Numbered from the stretch's first letter, positions 49,155-59,321 are shown. The stretch: 64,000 nt of DNA from Salmonella enterica subsp. enterica serovar Typhimurium str. LT2 (GCF_000006945.2 NC_003197.2:3038001-3102000), one strand, 5' to 3'. Numbers and translations are program-made. Notes: a model not told the origin generated them from the sequence alone.

Positions 49155-50108
49155 ATGCCAGTCACTTTAAGCTTCGGTAATCATCAAAATTATACGCTTA
49201 ATGAAAGTCGGCTTGCTCATCTGTTAAGCGCAGATAAAGAAAAAGCAATCCATATGGGGGGTTGGGATAAAGTCCAGGATCATTTTAGAGCGGAAAAAAA
49301 GGACCATGCGCTGGAAGTGTTACACTCCATCATTCACGGGCAGGGCCGTGGTGAACCTGGAGAGATGGAAGTTAACGTAGAGGATATAAATAAAATTTAC
49401 GCCTTTAAACGGCTACAACATCTGGCCTGCCCGGCTCATCAAGATCTGTTTACTATCAAGATGGACGCTTCTCAGACACAATTTTTACTTATGGTCGGCG
49501 ACACGGTGATCAGCCAAAGCAATATTAAGGACATCCTTAATATATCAGATGATGCAGTGATAGAATCTATGAGTAGAGAGGAGAGACAATTATTTTTACA
49601 AATATGTGAGGTGATTGGTTCGAAGATGACCTGGCACCCGGAATTACTTCAGGAGTCGATTTCAACTCTACGAAAAGAAGTGACGGGAAATGCACAAATC
49701 AAAACGGCGGTTTATGAGATGATGCGTCCCGCAGAGGCTCCAGACCACCCGCTTGTCGAATGGCAGGACTCACTTACTGCAGATGAAAAATCAATGCTGG
49801 CCTGTATTAATGCCGGTAACTTTGAGCCTACGACTCAGTTTTGCAAAATAGGTTATCAGGAGGTACAAGGTGAAGTCGCTTTTAGCATGATGCATCCGTG
49901 CATCTCCTATTTACTACATAGCTATTCACCGTTTTCAGAGTTTAAACCAACAAATTCTGGTTTTTTAAAAAAACTTAATCAGGATTATAACGACTATCAT
50001 GCAAAAAAAATGTTTATTGATGTAATTCTTGAAAAACTATATCTAACCCATGAACGTTCTTTGCACATTGGTAAAGATGGGTGCAGTCGTAATATATTAC
50101 TGACATAA
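49155..50108 (+). CDS. sopD: SopD, secreted type III effector
   Basis: A 317-residue effector starting MPVTLSFGNHQNYTLNESRL, with AAGGAA ten bases before the ATG at 49155. SopD is secreted by the SPI-1 system and promotes membrane fission during invasion and gut inflammation; it has been reported to act on Rab8. The protein shows no signal peptide or membrane segment, as expected. The gene lies far from SPI-1 as a single AT-rich insertion between cas3 and cysH, which points to horizontal transfer. It would use the InvA/InvG apparatus at the start of this window. Confidence 0.97.
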   Translation: MPVTLSFGNHQNYTLNESRLAHLLSADKEKAIHMGGWDKVQDHFRAEKKDHALEVLHSIIHGQGRGEPGEMEVNVEDINKIYAFKRLQHLACPAHQDLFTIKMDASQTQFLLMVGDTVISQSNIKDILNISDDAVIESMSREERQLFLQICEVIGSKMTWHPELLQESISTLRKEVTGNAQIKTAVYEMMRPAEAPDHPLVEWQDSLTADEKSMLACINAGNFEPTTQFCKIGYQEVQGEVAFSMMHPCISYLLHSYSPFSEFKPTNSGFLKKLNQDYNDYHAKKMFIDVILEKLYLTHERSLHIGKDGCSRNILLT

Positions 50109-50133
50109 AGATAGTCAGTAATATAACCAATTT

Positions 50134-50159
50134 AAAATCCGGCTGCCTGCCGGATTTTT
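50134..50159 (+). terminator. Intrinsic terminator after sopD
   Basis: AAAATCCGGC (50134–50143) pairs with GCCGGATTTT (50149–50158) around TGCCT, ending in a run of five T. It lies 26 bp after the sopD stop and can also serve the opposite strand because of the A-run. Confidence 0.9.
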
Positions 50160-50195
50160 CATAGCAGCAAGTATAATCATACCGCGTAAGGACAA

Positions 50196-50930
50196 TTACC
50201 CTTCATGCAGCCCGCACTCGCGCTTCAGCCCGAAGAAGCGTGTCTCTTCTTCCGCCATACCCGGCTCCCATTTGCGGGTGGTGTGCGTATCGCCCACCGA
50301 CAGATAGCCCTGATCCCACAGCGGATGGTATTTCAGGCCATGCTTTTGCAGGTACTGGTAAACGGTGCGATTATCCCAGTCGATAATCGGTAGCACTTTA
50401 AACACGCCGCGCTGGATAGCGAGAACGGGTAAATGCGCGCGGCTGCCGGACTGCTCGCGACGCAGACCCGCAAACCACGTCTGCGCTTTCAGCTCTTTTA
50501 GCGCCCGGTTCATCGGCTCGACTTTGTTGATCTCATTGTATTTCTCAATGCCCTCAACGCCCTGCTCCCACAGCTTGCCGTAGCGCGCTTCCTGCCAGGC
50601 CGGACTTTCGCCCGCGCGGTAAACTTTCAGGTTGAGTTTGAGTTTGTCCGTTAGCTCATCAATAAACTGGTAGGTTTCCGGGAACAAATAGCCGGTATCG
50701 GTGAGGATCACCGGGATATCCGGGCGAATCTGGTTCACCAGGTGCAGGCTCACCGCCGCCTGGATGCCAAAGCTTGAGGAGAGCACGTATTCGCCGGGCA
50801 GATTTTCCAGCGCCCAGGCCACGCGTTCTTCGGCGCTCAGTTTTTCCAGTTGGGCGTTGGTTTCCGCCAGAGCCATTACGCGATCGACTTTTGGCAATTC
50901 ATTCAATGCGTTGAGATCGAGTTGGGACAT
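50196..50930 (-). CDS. cysH: CysH, PAPS reductase
   Basis: A 244-residue reductase with the PP-loop-like [20 protein letters not shown] near 48–67 and the active-site Cys in the C-terminal KRECGLHEG. It reduces PAPS to sulfite using thioredoxin or glutaredoxin. The ATG at 50930 ([20 protein letters not shown]) is used; an in-frame ORF extends upstream through the REP sequence. It is the last gene of cysJIH. Confidence 0.98.
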
Positions 50931-50951
50931 GAGTTCCTCACTGTTTGCCTT

Positions 50952-50982
50952 GCCTGATGGCGCTGTGCTTATCAGGCCTACA
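50952..50982. repeat. REP element between cysI and cysH
   Basis: The segment begins GCCTGATGGCGCTGTGCTTA and ends TCAGGCCTACA, which matches the enterobacterial REP consensus. A further GACGCCATCCGGCA follows and can pair with the first half. Such intergenic palindromes stabilise upstream mRNA and bind gyrase, Pol I or IHF in different variants. Confidence 0.85.
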
Positions 50983-51005
50983 CAGACGCCATCCGGCAAT
51001 TCAGG

Positions 51006-52718
51006 TTATTCCCAGAAATCACGCGCGGGATCGAGCACCGGGCGAATGATGCCCGCACGCACCGTAAAGTCGCCGAAGCCTTCACCCGCTTCACGCTCTT
51101 TCGCCCAGCGCCCAATCAGTTCATCCAGCGAGGCCAGAATATCCGGCTCGGCGATATTTTCTTTATACATCCGTGGGATACGACTCCCGATGCGGTTGCC
51201 ACCAAGATGCAGGTTATAACGACCAGGCGCTTTCCCTACTAAGCCAATTTCCGCCAGCATCGCGCGGCCACAGCCGTTCGGGCAGCCGGTCACGCGCATC
51301 ACGATATGCTCATCAGGAATGCCGTGTTTTTCCAGAATCGCTTCCACTTTGTCCGTGAACGACGGCAGGAAACGCTCGGCTTCCGCCATTGCCAGCGGGC
51401 AGGTTGGGAACGACACGCAGGCCATTGAGTTTTCACGCTGCGGTTTCACCGCATTCATCAACCCGTGGTCGCGCGCCAGCGTCTCGATCTTCGCTTTCTG
51501 GCTTTCCGGCACGCTGGCAATAATCAGGTTCTGGTTAGCGGTGATACGGAACTCGCCCTGATGAATCTTCGCGATCTCCAGCAGGCCGGTTTTCAGCGGA
51601 CGCCCCGGATAATCCAGGATACGGCCGTTCTCAATAAACAGCGTCAGGTGCCATTTATCATCAATGCCTTTCACCCAGCCAATCCTGTCGCCACGCCCGG
51701 TAAACTCATACGGGCGGATCGGCTCAAATTTGATCCCCGCGCGACGCTCGACTTCCGCTTTAAATGTCTCCAGTCCCACGCGCTCAAGGGTGTATTTGGT
51801 TTTGGCATTTTTCCTGTCGGTACGGTTACCCCAGTCGCGCTGCGTCGTCACTACCGCTTCGGCCACCGCCAGGGTGTGCTCCAGCGGCAGATAGCCAAAC
51901 TCGCTGGCCGTACGAGCGTAGGTTTTCTTATTACCATGCTCAATAGACAGACCGCCGCCCACCAGCAGGTTAAAGCCGACCAGCTTGCCGTTCTCGGCAA
52001 TCGCCACAAAGTTCATGTCGTTGGCGTGCAGATCGATATCATTTTGCGGCGGGATCACCACCGTGGTTTTAAATTTACGCGGCAGATAGGTCTGCCCGAG
52101 GATCGGTTCTTCATCGGTGGTCGCGACCTTCTCCTGATCGAGCCAGATCTCCGCATACGCACGGGTGCGCGGCAGCAGATGTTCGGAGATCTTCTTCGCC
52201 CATTCGTAGGCTTCAGCATGCAGCTGAGACTCGTACGGGTTAGAGGTACACAGCACGTTACGGTTCATGTCGTTGGCGGTTGCCAGCGCATCCAGCCCCA
52301 CCGAGTGCAGCATCTGGTGCACCGGCTTAACGTTCTTCTTCAGAATGCCGTGGAACTGGAAGGTCTGGCGGTTGGTCAGACGGATACTGCCGTAAATCGT
52401 GTTATCCGCCGCGAATTTATCGATCGCCTGCCATTGCGTCGTAGTAATCACCCCGCCCGGCAGGCGGCAGCGCAGCAGCATCGCGTGGCGCGGCTCCAGC
52501 TTCTGCGCCGCACGCTCGGCGCGAATATCGCGGTCATCCTGCTGATACATGCCATGAAAGCGTATCAGCAGGAAGTTATCGCCTTTAAAACCGCCGGTGA
52601 GACCGTCGTTCAGATCTTCCGCAATGGTGCCGCGCAGATAGTTGCTTTCCAGCTTCATGCGCTCGGCATCGGACAGTTTACCTTCGACCACCAGTGGGCC
52701 TGGATGTTTTTCGCTCAT
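51006..52718 (-). CDS. cysI: CysI, sulfite reductase hemoprotein subunit
   Basis: A 570-residue siroheme and [4Fe-4S] protein. The cluster-binding cysteines lie in ACVSFPTCPLAMAEAERFLP near 432 and RVTGCPNGCGRAMLAEIGLV near 480. It reduces sulfite to sulfide with electrons from CysJ. The start overlaps the cysJ stop by one base (TAATG), so they are coupled. Confidence 0.98.
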   Translation of the reverse strand: MSEKHPGPLVVEGKLSDAERMKLESNYLRGTIAEDLNDGLTGGFKGDNFLLIRFHGMYQQDDRDIRAERAAQKLEPRHAMLLRCRLPGGVITTTQWQAIDKFAADNTIYGSIRLTNRQTFQFHGILKKNVKPVHQMLHSVGLDALATANDMNRNVLCTSNPYESQLHAEAYEWAKKISEHLLPRTRAYAEIWLDQEKVATTDEEPILGQTYLPRKFKTTVVIPPQNDIDLHANDMNFVAIAENGKLVGFNLLVGGGLSIEHGNKKTYARTASEFGYLPLEHTLAVAEAVVTTQRDWGNRTDRKNAKTKYTLERVGLETFKAEVERRAGIKFEPIRPYEFTGRGDRIGWVKGIDDKWHLTLFIENGRILDYPGRPLKTGLLEIAKIHQGEFRITANQNLIIASVPESQKAKIETLARDHGLMNAVKPQRENSMACVSFPTCPLAMAEAERFLPSFTDKVEAILEKHGIPDEHIVMRVTGCPNGCGRAMLAEIGLVGKAPGRYNLHLGGNRIGSRIPRMYKENIAEPDILASLDELIGRWAKEREAGEGFGDFTVRAGIIRPVLDPARDFWE

Positions 52719-54517
52719 TAGTAGACATCTCGCTGATAACGGCGCTCTACGCGCAGCTCACTTAAATATTCATCTGCCGATTCGAGGTCCATACCGCCGA
52801 ATTCAGCGATCACTTCCAGCAATGCTTTTTCGACATCTGCGGCCATGCGCCTGGCGTCGCCGCAGACATAAATATGCGCGCCATCATTGATCCAGCGCCA
52901 CAGCTCGGCGCCCTGTTCACGCAGCTTGTCTTGTACGTAAATTTTTTCTTTTTGATCGCGTGACCAGGCGAGATCGATACGGCTTAACACCCCCTCTTTC
53001 ACGTAGCGCTGCCACTCCACCTGATAGAGGAAATCTTCGGTAAAGTGCGGGTTGCCGAAGAACAACCAGTTCTTACCTTCCACCCCTTCCGCCGCGCGCT
53101 GTTGCATAAAGGAGCGGAACGGCGCGATGCCGGTACCGGGGCCAATCATGATCACCGGCGTTTCCGGGTTAGCTGGCAGGCGGAAGTTATCGTTATGCTC
53201 AATAAAGACGCGAACTTCGCCCTCTTCTTCCACGCGGTCGGCGAGGAAGCTGGAAGCGCCACCGGCGCGGGCGCGGCCTTCAATGTCATAACGAACCACG
53301 CCAACGGTGATATGCACTTCGCTCTCCACTTCAGCCTGTGCGGAGGCGATGGAGTACAGACGCGGCGTTAGCGGACGCAGCAGGTCGATTAGCGCCTGAG
53401 CATCCAGCTGTGCCGGAGAGAAACGCACCATATCAACAATGGGCGTGGTCGCGGCGTAATGCTGGAGCTGCGCTTTGTCGCCCACTAATGGCAACAGCGA
53501 CTCACTGCGCGTCAGGGTCGCGTAGTTCTCAACAATGTTGGCGGTATTCACCGTCAGCTCGAAGTGCCACTCCAGCGCTTCGGCGAGCGGCAGGGTTTTA
53601 CCGTCAACCGTCACCGGCTCATCGCCCTTCAGCCACAGCAACTCAACCAGCTCCTTCACCAGAGCCGGATCGTTCTGATACCAGACGCCCAGCGCATCGC
53701 CCGGCTGATAGCGCAGGCCGGAGTCGCCTAAATCAATCTCAATATGACGCACATCTTTTTCCGAGTTGCGACCGGTGATTTTCTGATTCACGGAGAGGGT
53801 CGCGATCAGCGGCGCGTCTTTAGTATAGGGGCTGGTGTGGATGTCGTTTACCGCGCCAGTAGCGACGGATTGCGAAGGTGCCGCGACAGGTGCGCGAGAC
53901 TTCAGAACATCAACCACGCGGGCGCGCCATTCGCTGGCAGCTGCCTGATATTCAACGTCAGCATCGACACGGTCGAGCAGACGTTCACCGCCCAGTTCCG
54001 CCAGTTTGCTGTCGAAATCTTTTCCGGACTGGCAGAAAAATTCATAAGAGGTGTCGCCGAGGCTAAACACGGCAAAAGCGGTGTTTTCCAGTTTCGGCGC
54101 TTTTTTGGAGAACAGGAATTTATGCAGCGCGACGGCCTCTTCCGGCGGCTCGCCTTCTCCCTGGGTGGACGTCACTATCACCAACAGTTTTTCACTGGCA
54201 ATCTGTTTGAATTTGTAGTCGCCGGCGTTCACCAGTGTCACATTAAGGTTGGCCGCCAGCAGATCATCACGCAGCGCTTCCGCCACACGACGCGCATTGC
54301 CGGTTTGCGAAGCGGAGATAAGCGTAACCCGCGGCATCTTCCGCTCAGGAACAGGCGTGACGGCAACAGCGCCTGAGCGCGGGTTCAGTACGCCCCAAAA
54401 ATAGCCGGAGACCCAGGCAAGCTGTTCGGGAGTAAGGTCGGTTGTCGCGGCCTGAAGGCGCGCCAGTTGCTCCGGATTAAGCGGAAGCAACCCAGTCAGT
54501 GGAGCCGGTGTCGTCAT
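52718..54517 (-). CDS. cysJ: CysJ, sulfite reductase flavoprotein subunit
   Basis: A 599-residue diflavin reductase. The flavodoxin domain has the FMN loop LISASQTGNARRVAEALRDD near 66 and STQGEGEPPEEAVALHKFL. The FAD domain carries RLYSIASAQ near 390, and the NADPH domain has MIGPGTGIAPFRSFMQQRA near 457. It ends in the typical Tyr. It is the first gene of cysJIH, which should need CysB. The 423 bp to queD (54518–54940) hold both divergent promoters and are AT-rich from about 54690; I saw no gene or riboswitch there. Confidence 0.98.
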   Translation of the reverse strand: MTTPAPLTGLLPLNPEQLARLQAATTDLTPEQLAWVSGYFWGVLNPRSGAVAVTPVPERKMPRVTLISASQTGNARRVAEALRDDLLAANLNVTLVNAGDYKFKQIASEKLLVIVTSTQGEGEPPEEAVALHKFLFSKKAPKLENTAFAVFSLGDTSYEFFCQSGKDFDSKLAELGGERLLDRVDADVEYQAAASEWRARVVDVLKSRAPVAAPSQSVATGAVNDIHTSPYTKDAPLIATLSVNQKITGRNSEKDVRHIEIDLGDSGLRYQPGDALGVWYQNDPALVKELVELLWLKGDEPVTVDGKTLPLAEALEWHFELTVNTANIVENYATLTRSESLLPLVGDKAQLQHYAATTPIVDMVRFSPAQLDAQALIDLLRPLTPRLYSIASAQAEVESEVHITVGVVRYDIEGRARAGGASSFLADRVEEEGEVRVFIEHNDNFRLPANPETPVIMIGPGTGIAPFRSFMQQRAAEGVEGKNWLFFGNPHFTEDFLYQVEWQRYVKEGVLSRIDLAWSRDQKEKIYVQDKLREQGAELWRWINDGAHIYVCGDARRMAADVEKALLEVIAEFGGMDLESADEYLSELRVERRYQRDVY

Positions 54518-54940
54518 GCGTCGTTATGTTCCAGTAAGCAAAGCGGATCTATACACAAAATCATTCAAGTTCGCCGTAAGCTGATCGCGCCCCAGGAGCG
54601 TACATAAATACGTGACTGGGGTGAGTAAACGCAGTCAACACAGATGCGGCTTGAAAGATGAAATGTATAAGCGATAAATCCCAAACTGAGGATAAGGTTA
54701 ACGGTGAGAGGAATAACAATTAAAGAAGGGTTGGAAATAACAAATAACCAAATGAACTAACCTGTTTTAGTTATCGTTATTAACGCCAAAATCGATTTTA
54801 TAATTGATTGATAATTATTAAATTTTCTGGAAATTCTTAAATTAATTGCCCGTCACAAGGCGGAGAATGGTTTTAGTTAATGATAAAAAATGCGCTTTCC
54901 GGTACCCTACGGCGGTTTTTTTATTGCCTGAGAGTTCATC

Positions 54941-55303
54941 ATGTCCACCACGTTGTATAAAGATTTCACCTTTGAAGCCGCTCACCGCCTGCCTCACGTG
55001 CCTGAAGGGCATAAGTGCGGCCGCCTGCACGGACACTCGTTTATGGTGCGTCTCGAAATTACCGGTGAAGTCGATCCGCATACCGGTTGGATTATGGATT
55101 TCGCGGATCTCAAAGCGGCGTTTAAACCGACTTACGATCGTCTTGATCACTACTATCTGAATGATATTCCAGGGCTGTCCAATCCCACCAGCGAAGTGCT
55201 GGCAAAATGGATTTGGGATCAGGTTAAGCCCGTCGTGCCGCTACTGAGCGCCGTGATGGTGAAAGAGACCTGTACAGCCGGCTGCGTCTATCGCGGCGAA
55301 TAA
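54941..55303 (+). CDS. queD: QueD, 6-carboxytetrahydropterin synthase
   Basis: A 120-residue PTPS-family enzyme. Zinc ligands are His16 in FEAAHRLPHV and the two His in CGRLHGHSFMVRLE; the Cys before them is the catalytic one. It makes 6-carboxy-5,6,7,8-tetrahydropterin from dihydroneopterin triphosphate, the first committed step to queuosine. QueE, the next enzyme, is encoded at 58564–59235 beyond CRISPR2. Confidence 0.97.
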   Translation: MSTTLYKDFTFEAAHRLPHVPEGHKCGRLHGHSFMVRLEITGEVDPHTGWIMDFADLKAAFKPTYDRLDHYYLNDIPGLSNPTSEVLAKWIWDQVKPVVPLLSAVMVKETCTAGCVYRGE

Positions 55304-55390
55304 GGTTTATTAACGCGTGGGCTGGATGTCAAATTGATTCCAGCCTATCCACACGACGTTTCATCAGTGAAAACAGTCCAGCGCGTGGTG

Positions 55391-56188
55391 TTAAAAGCGC
55401 AGTACATCACCGGTTGCAGGTGCGGTTATTTCCGGTAGCCACAACCGCCCCCAGGCCCCTGTACAGTGACAACCGCATAGTTTTTCAGGTTTATGTTCTT
55501 GCAGAAAGCGCCTGACTCGCCACAGCGTGAACGGTGATGCGCAGCGGAGATGAAATCCGCCGACAAGCGCGTAACTCCGCTTTATACCAGTAATATTCTG
55601 ACAGTGCCGGACAATATTTGCGATCCCCCGATGCCCGCATCCCGTAATGATGACTAATCCTTTTGTCGATTGGTAAATCAGTACGCCCTCATCCAAAATA
55701 GAGTCCGGCTCCGCATCGTGGCCGCCAAAAATGCCGTAGGCTTCAGGCGCGACCACCGGTATTTCCCCTGACCAGATAAAGTTTTCGCCAATCGGCAGGG
55801 GGTCACGCGTGTACATCATTCGATAGCGTGAATAGTCCACCTCACACGACAATTTTTTTATTTTTCGGGTAATACCAAGAAAAGTCATTGCTGCATAACG
55901 TTCACGTGCAATATCGGGATGGCAGATGATTCGACTGCTATCAGGAAGCCACGGCACGCCGCCGCAATGATCGTAATGACCATGCGAAAGCACCACAGCA
56001 GACACATCGGACAGGTCGATCCCCATCGCCAACGCGTTTTGCATAAAACTGCCATCAGGGCCGGTATCGAACAAGATAGACGTAGACTCATCCTCGACCA
56101 ACAGGCTTAACCCTGGCCGGACCTTCAACGATTTATCCGCTCCAGCTCCCTTATGATTTTCGAGCAATACCCTGATCCTTAACGCCAT
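55391..56188 (-). CDS. MBL-fold metallohydrolase of unknown substrate
   Basis: A 265-residue metallo-beta-lactamase-fold protein. The metal motif is SHGHYDHCGGVPWL near residue 69–82, an earlier Asp is in ILFDTGPDGS, and later ligands are GCGHRGIANIV near 185 and GGFHLR near 212. It resembles the COG1237 group (dihydropterin-related MBL proteins), which may be relevant because QueD and QueE next to it act on pterin-derived compounds. AGGAGA precedes the ATG at 56188. It sits between queD, which converges on it, and the old end of CRISPR2. Function is not known to me. Confidence 0.85.
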   Translation of the reverse strand: MALRIRVLLENHKGAGADKSLKVRPGLSLLVEDESTSILFDTGPDGSFMQNALAMGIDLSDVSAVVLSHGHYDHCGGVPWLPDSSRIICHPDIARERYAAMTFLGITRKIKKLSCEVDYSRYRMMYTRDPLPIGENFIWSGEIPVVAPEAYGIFGGHDAEPDSILDEGVLIYQSTKGLVIITGCGHRGIANIVRHCQNITGIKRSYALVGGFHLRCASPFTLWRVRRFLQEHKPEKLCGCHCTGAWGRLWLPEITAPATGDVLRF

Positions 56189-56285
56189 GGCCTTCTCCTG
56201 TCTAAAAGCCTCCCCGGGAAAACGCGGCCTTTTTACTTTACAGGTTTGTAGCTGCCATTACTGGTACACAGATTATGATTATGCA

Positions 56286-58267
56286 ACGGCTATCCTTGTT
56301 GGCGCGGGGAACACATCTTCATATTGCGTGACGCTGCCGATGAACGCGGTTTATCCCCGCTGGCGCGGGGAACACTCTTTATCAGCTAACCATTTCCAGA
56401 ACTCGTCCGGTTTATCCCTGCTGGCGCGGGGAACACTATAATATGAATTAATTTTTGCGCATAACCTGCGGTTTATCCCCGCTGGCGCGGGGAACACTGC
56501 CCGTTCTGCCTCTTCGCACTCTCGATCAACGGTTTATCCCCGCTGGCGCGGGGAACACTGCGTAATGGGCTACCTGAACTTCACATATCCCGGTTTATCC
56601 CCGCTAGCGCGGGGAACATATTAAGCGCGCAAAGTTTGGGTTAATTGGACACGGTTTATCCCCGCTGGCGCGGGGAACACCGTATTCGTCACACAGCCCC
56701 GTCCAGAAATGACGGTTTATCCCCGCTGGCACGGGGAACACTAACGAACTGAATAAAATGTCAGAAAGTGACGCGGCTTATCCCCGCTGGCGCGGGGAAC
56801 ACGCAGCTTAGCGACGAAATTAAAACCGAACTCACCGGTTTATCCCCGCTGGCGCGGGGAACACTGCCAGTGACTACAGAAGCGTCGCTATCGGGGCGGT
56901 TTATCCCCGCTGGCGCGGGGAACACACCGATAAACAACCGCATAGCCTCTTTCGTTTCGATTTATCCCTGCTGGCGCGGGGAACACTGCTCAATAACGTC
57001 GTAAATAGCGTAAGCTGGCGGTTTATCCCCGCTGGCGCGGGGAACACTATTTCGCCTTCGGCACTGACGTCACCGTCAACGGTTTATCCCCGCTGGCGCG
57101 GGGAACACGTCGCGTTCGTTGCCGGTATAGACCAGCGTCACGGTTTATCCCCGCTGGCGCGGGGAACACATCGAATCGAAACCCCAGCCACAGAAATAAT
57201 TCGGTTTATCCCCGCTGGCGCGGGGAACACGCTCATGTCAAACGCCATCAGCGTTCCGGCATCGGTTTATCCCCGCTAGCGCGGGGAACACAATCGCCAG
57301 CCTCGGAAATATTCCATCCTCCGCGGTTTATCCCCGCTGGCGCGGGGAACACAGGAACTAAACAGCCTGACCGTTGAGGATCTGCGGTTTATCCCCGCTG
57401 GCGCGGGGAACACACCGGACAAATCTTTTTTTTCCTGTTCCTGTTCGGTTTATCCCCGCTGGCGCGGGGAACACGGGCACTATGAACGGATCGGCGCTGA
57501 TGCCGGCGGTTTATCCCCGCTGGCGCGGGGAACACGGTAAAGCCACACCATTTTTTATTGACCTCGCCGGTTTATCCCCGCTGGCGCGGGGAACACGTGG
57601 TGGCCTCAAATAAATTCGAGCGCTGGAGCGGTTTATCCCCGCTGGCGCGGGGAACACTCGACGTGGACGAGGAGTTACTCAACCGCTGCCGGTTTATCCC
57701 CGCTGGCGCGGGGAACACAGCGCCACATGGCCCACCGGCACCACCCGATCCGGTTTATCCCCGCTGGCGCGGGGAACACAAATGACCAAATCAGAAATCT
57801 TCACCAAAGCCCGGTTTATCCCCGCTGGCGCGGGGAACACTAATGGCCACAGTAAGTCAAACGGTTCTGGAACGGTTTATCCCCGCTGGCGCGGGGAACA
57901 CGAGTCCGGGGGTTATATAGTTATTTAATGAGCCGGTTTATCCCCGCTGGCGCGGGGAACACTTGGGCGTCGGTTTTTTCAGGTTTAGGTCCGGCGGTTT
58001 ATCCCCGCTGGCGCGGGGAACACTCAACTGTCAGTTCGTCGTTAGCCAGTAATTCCGGTTTATCCCCGCTGGCGCGGGGAACACCTGAAAACGCATGGAA
58101 TCCGGTATAAACAGTCCGGTTTATCCCCGCTGGCGCGGGGAACACGATGTAACTGATAGCGAAATATATTGGGATAACGGTTTATCCCCGCTGGCGCGGG
58201 GAACACGAAACGTAAACAGGGTAAGATACAACTCTGCACGGTTTATCCCCGCTGGCGCGGGGAACAC
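56286..58267 (-). CRISPR. CRISPR array 2, type I-E, 33 repeats and 32 spacers
   Basis: The same 29-bp repeat as CRISPR1 recurs about every 61 bp from 56286 to the last copy at 58239–58267. The first copy (56286–56314) is strongly degenerate, with about seven changes. Changed copies also occur at 56408, 56591, 56713, 56774, 56958 and 57263, nearly all on the leader-distal side. Spacers are 32 nt except a 33-nt one at 56803–56835. The leader is on the high-coordinate side, so the array is read on the minus strand. The I-E cas genes at 40–49 kb can process and use this array. Confidence 0.99.
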
Positions 58268-58377
58268 ACTAAACGGATATAATTGTTTATAAACTACTTT
58301 TTGTCAGCACCACATTCTACCAACATAATCGCAACAATTTAAATTATTAAAGAACAGCTAATTTGCTGATTTTGATG
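58268..58377 (-). promoter_or_regulatory. CRISPR2 leader
   Basis: AT-rich sequence beside the newest repeat with the same ordered blocks as the CRISPR1 leader: ACTAAA at the edge, CTACCAAC at 58317, TATTAAAGAACA at 58345–58356 and GATTTT at about 58368. The offsets agree to within one base over about 100 bp. It should hold the pre-crRNA promoter and spacer insertion signals. The remaining 58378–58522 are AT-rich with no gene seen. Confidence 0.85.
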
Positions 58378-58522
58378 CAAAAAAGTTCATAGAATGATTT
58401 TTTCTTTAAATTTACCAAAATAGCGTGATCCGTGCATCGCTATGGAAAAATTTATCAGCGCTTTTATACACTCATCGAAATTCACATAGAGAAAATAAAC
58501 AATGCAAGGTAATGGATGAGTC

Positions 58523-58548
58523 ACAGACGGCATCGGCAGGCCGTCTGT
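58523..58548 (-). terminator. Hairpin after queE
   Basis: ACAGACGGC (58523–58531) pairs with GCCGTCTGT (58540–58548), 16 bp after the queE stop at 58564 on the minus strand. No T-run follows, so it is a weak or rho-assisted terminator candidate that would shield the CRISPR2 leader. Confidence 0.55.
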
Positions 58549-58563
58549 AAGATTAGTAATGCA

Positions 58564-59235
58564 TCAGGCGATATTTAAATATTTATGCGTTTGCATAGAC
58601 AGCCTCCAGTTACGTGCAATACACGTTTCAATACACAGACGCGTCGCGTCTTCTTTCTGGCTAATGGGCTGCAAAGCAATCACACGCGGTTTATCATCGC
58701 TCAACGTGGCTAACAGTTCATCCAGCGCCTCAATATCACGAACTCGCCCAACGGGATGCTTGATTTCATTGGCGCGCTCCAGCGCCTGGGAAAGCACGTC
58801 ATATCCCCCGCGCATATTCACTTTTGGTGAAACCGTGACCCAGGTGTTAGGCGTACAGCGCACTTCGTGCGTCCCGCTGGTTTCAATCTGACAACTAAAA
58901 CCACTCTTTTCAAGCAGATCGGTGAGCGGCATGAGGTCGTGAATACAGGGTTCGCCACCGGTGATGACAACGTGACGCGCGGTATAGCCCTGACGATTAA
59001 TTACTGCCAGCAAGTCTTCACTGCTCGCAGCACCCCATTTGTCGCTCTCTTTGGTTTTTGCCAGAATGCTGAACAGAGACACTTCCCGATCGCTCAGTTT
59101 ATCCCAGGTATGCTTAGTATCACACCAGGCACAGCCGACCGGACATCCCTGTAAACGAATAAAAATAGCGGGGACGCCGGTAAAATAACCCTCGCCTTGT
59201 AGGGTCTGGAACATCTCGTTAATCGGGTACTGCAT
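58564..59235 (-). CDS. queE: QueE, 7-carboxy-7-deazaguanine synthase
   Basis: A 223-residue radical SAM enzyme. The [4Fe-4S] cysteines are in the CxxxCxxC pattern RLQGCPVGCAWCDTKHTW near 28–45, and the SAM-binding GGEPCIHDL is near 92. It rearranges carboxytetrahydropterin, the QueD product, to 7-carboxy-7-deazaguanine in queuosine synthesis. The start MQYPINEMFQTLQGEGYFTG is conserved in enterobacteria. Confidence 0.97.
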   Translation of the reverse strand: MQYPINEMFQTLQGEGYFTGVPAIFIRLQGCPVGCAWCDTKHTWDKLSDREVSLFSILAKTKESDKWGAASSEDLLAVINRQGYTARHVVITGGEPCIHDLMPLTDLLEKSGFSCQIETSGTHEVRCTPNTWVTVSPKVNMRGGYDVLSQALERANEIKHPVGRVRDIEALDELLATLSDDKPRVIALQPISQKEDATRLCIETCIARNWRLSMQTHKYLNIA

Positions 59236-59321
59236 AGCGTTCTCTATTAAGGGGATAATCGTTAATTATTGCAGATTTCGTCTGCCCGGTCATGCACAGC
59301 GGCTGCGCTATTGAACAGATA

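Noticed and set aside
51465..52721. A 418-codon plus-strand open frame opposite cysI
   Set aside because: It is an antisense shadow of cysI caused by its codon usage; cysI has full family identity and the opposite frame has none.
54518..54940. Possible riboswitch or attenuator upstream of queD
   Set aside because: A GC-rich segment followed by T-run occurs near 54900, but I could not form a convincing aptamer or terminator hairpin.
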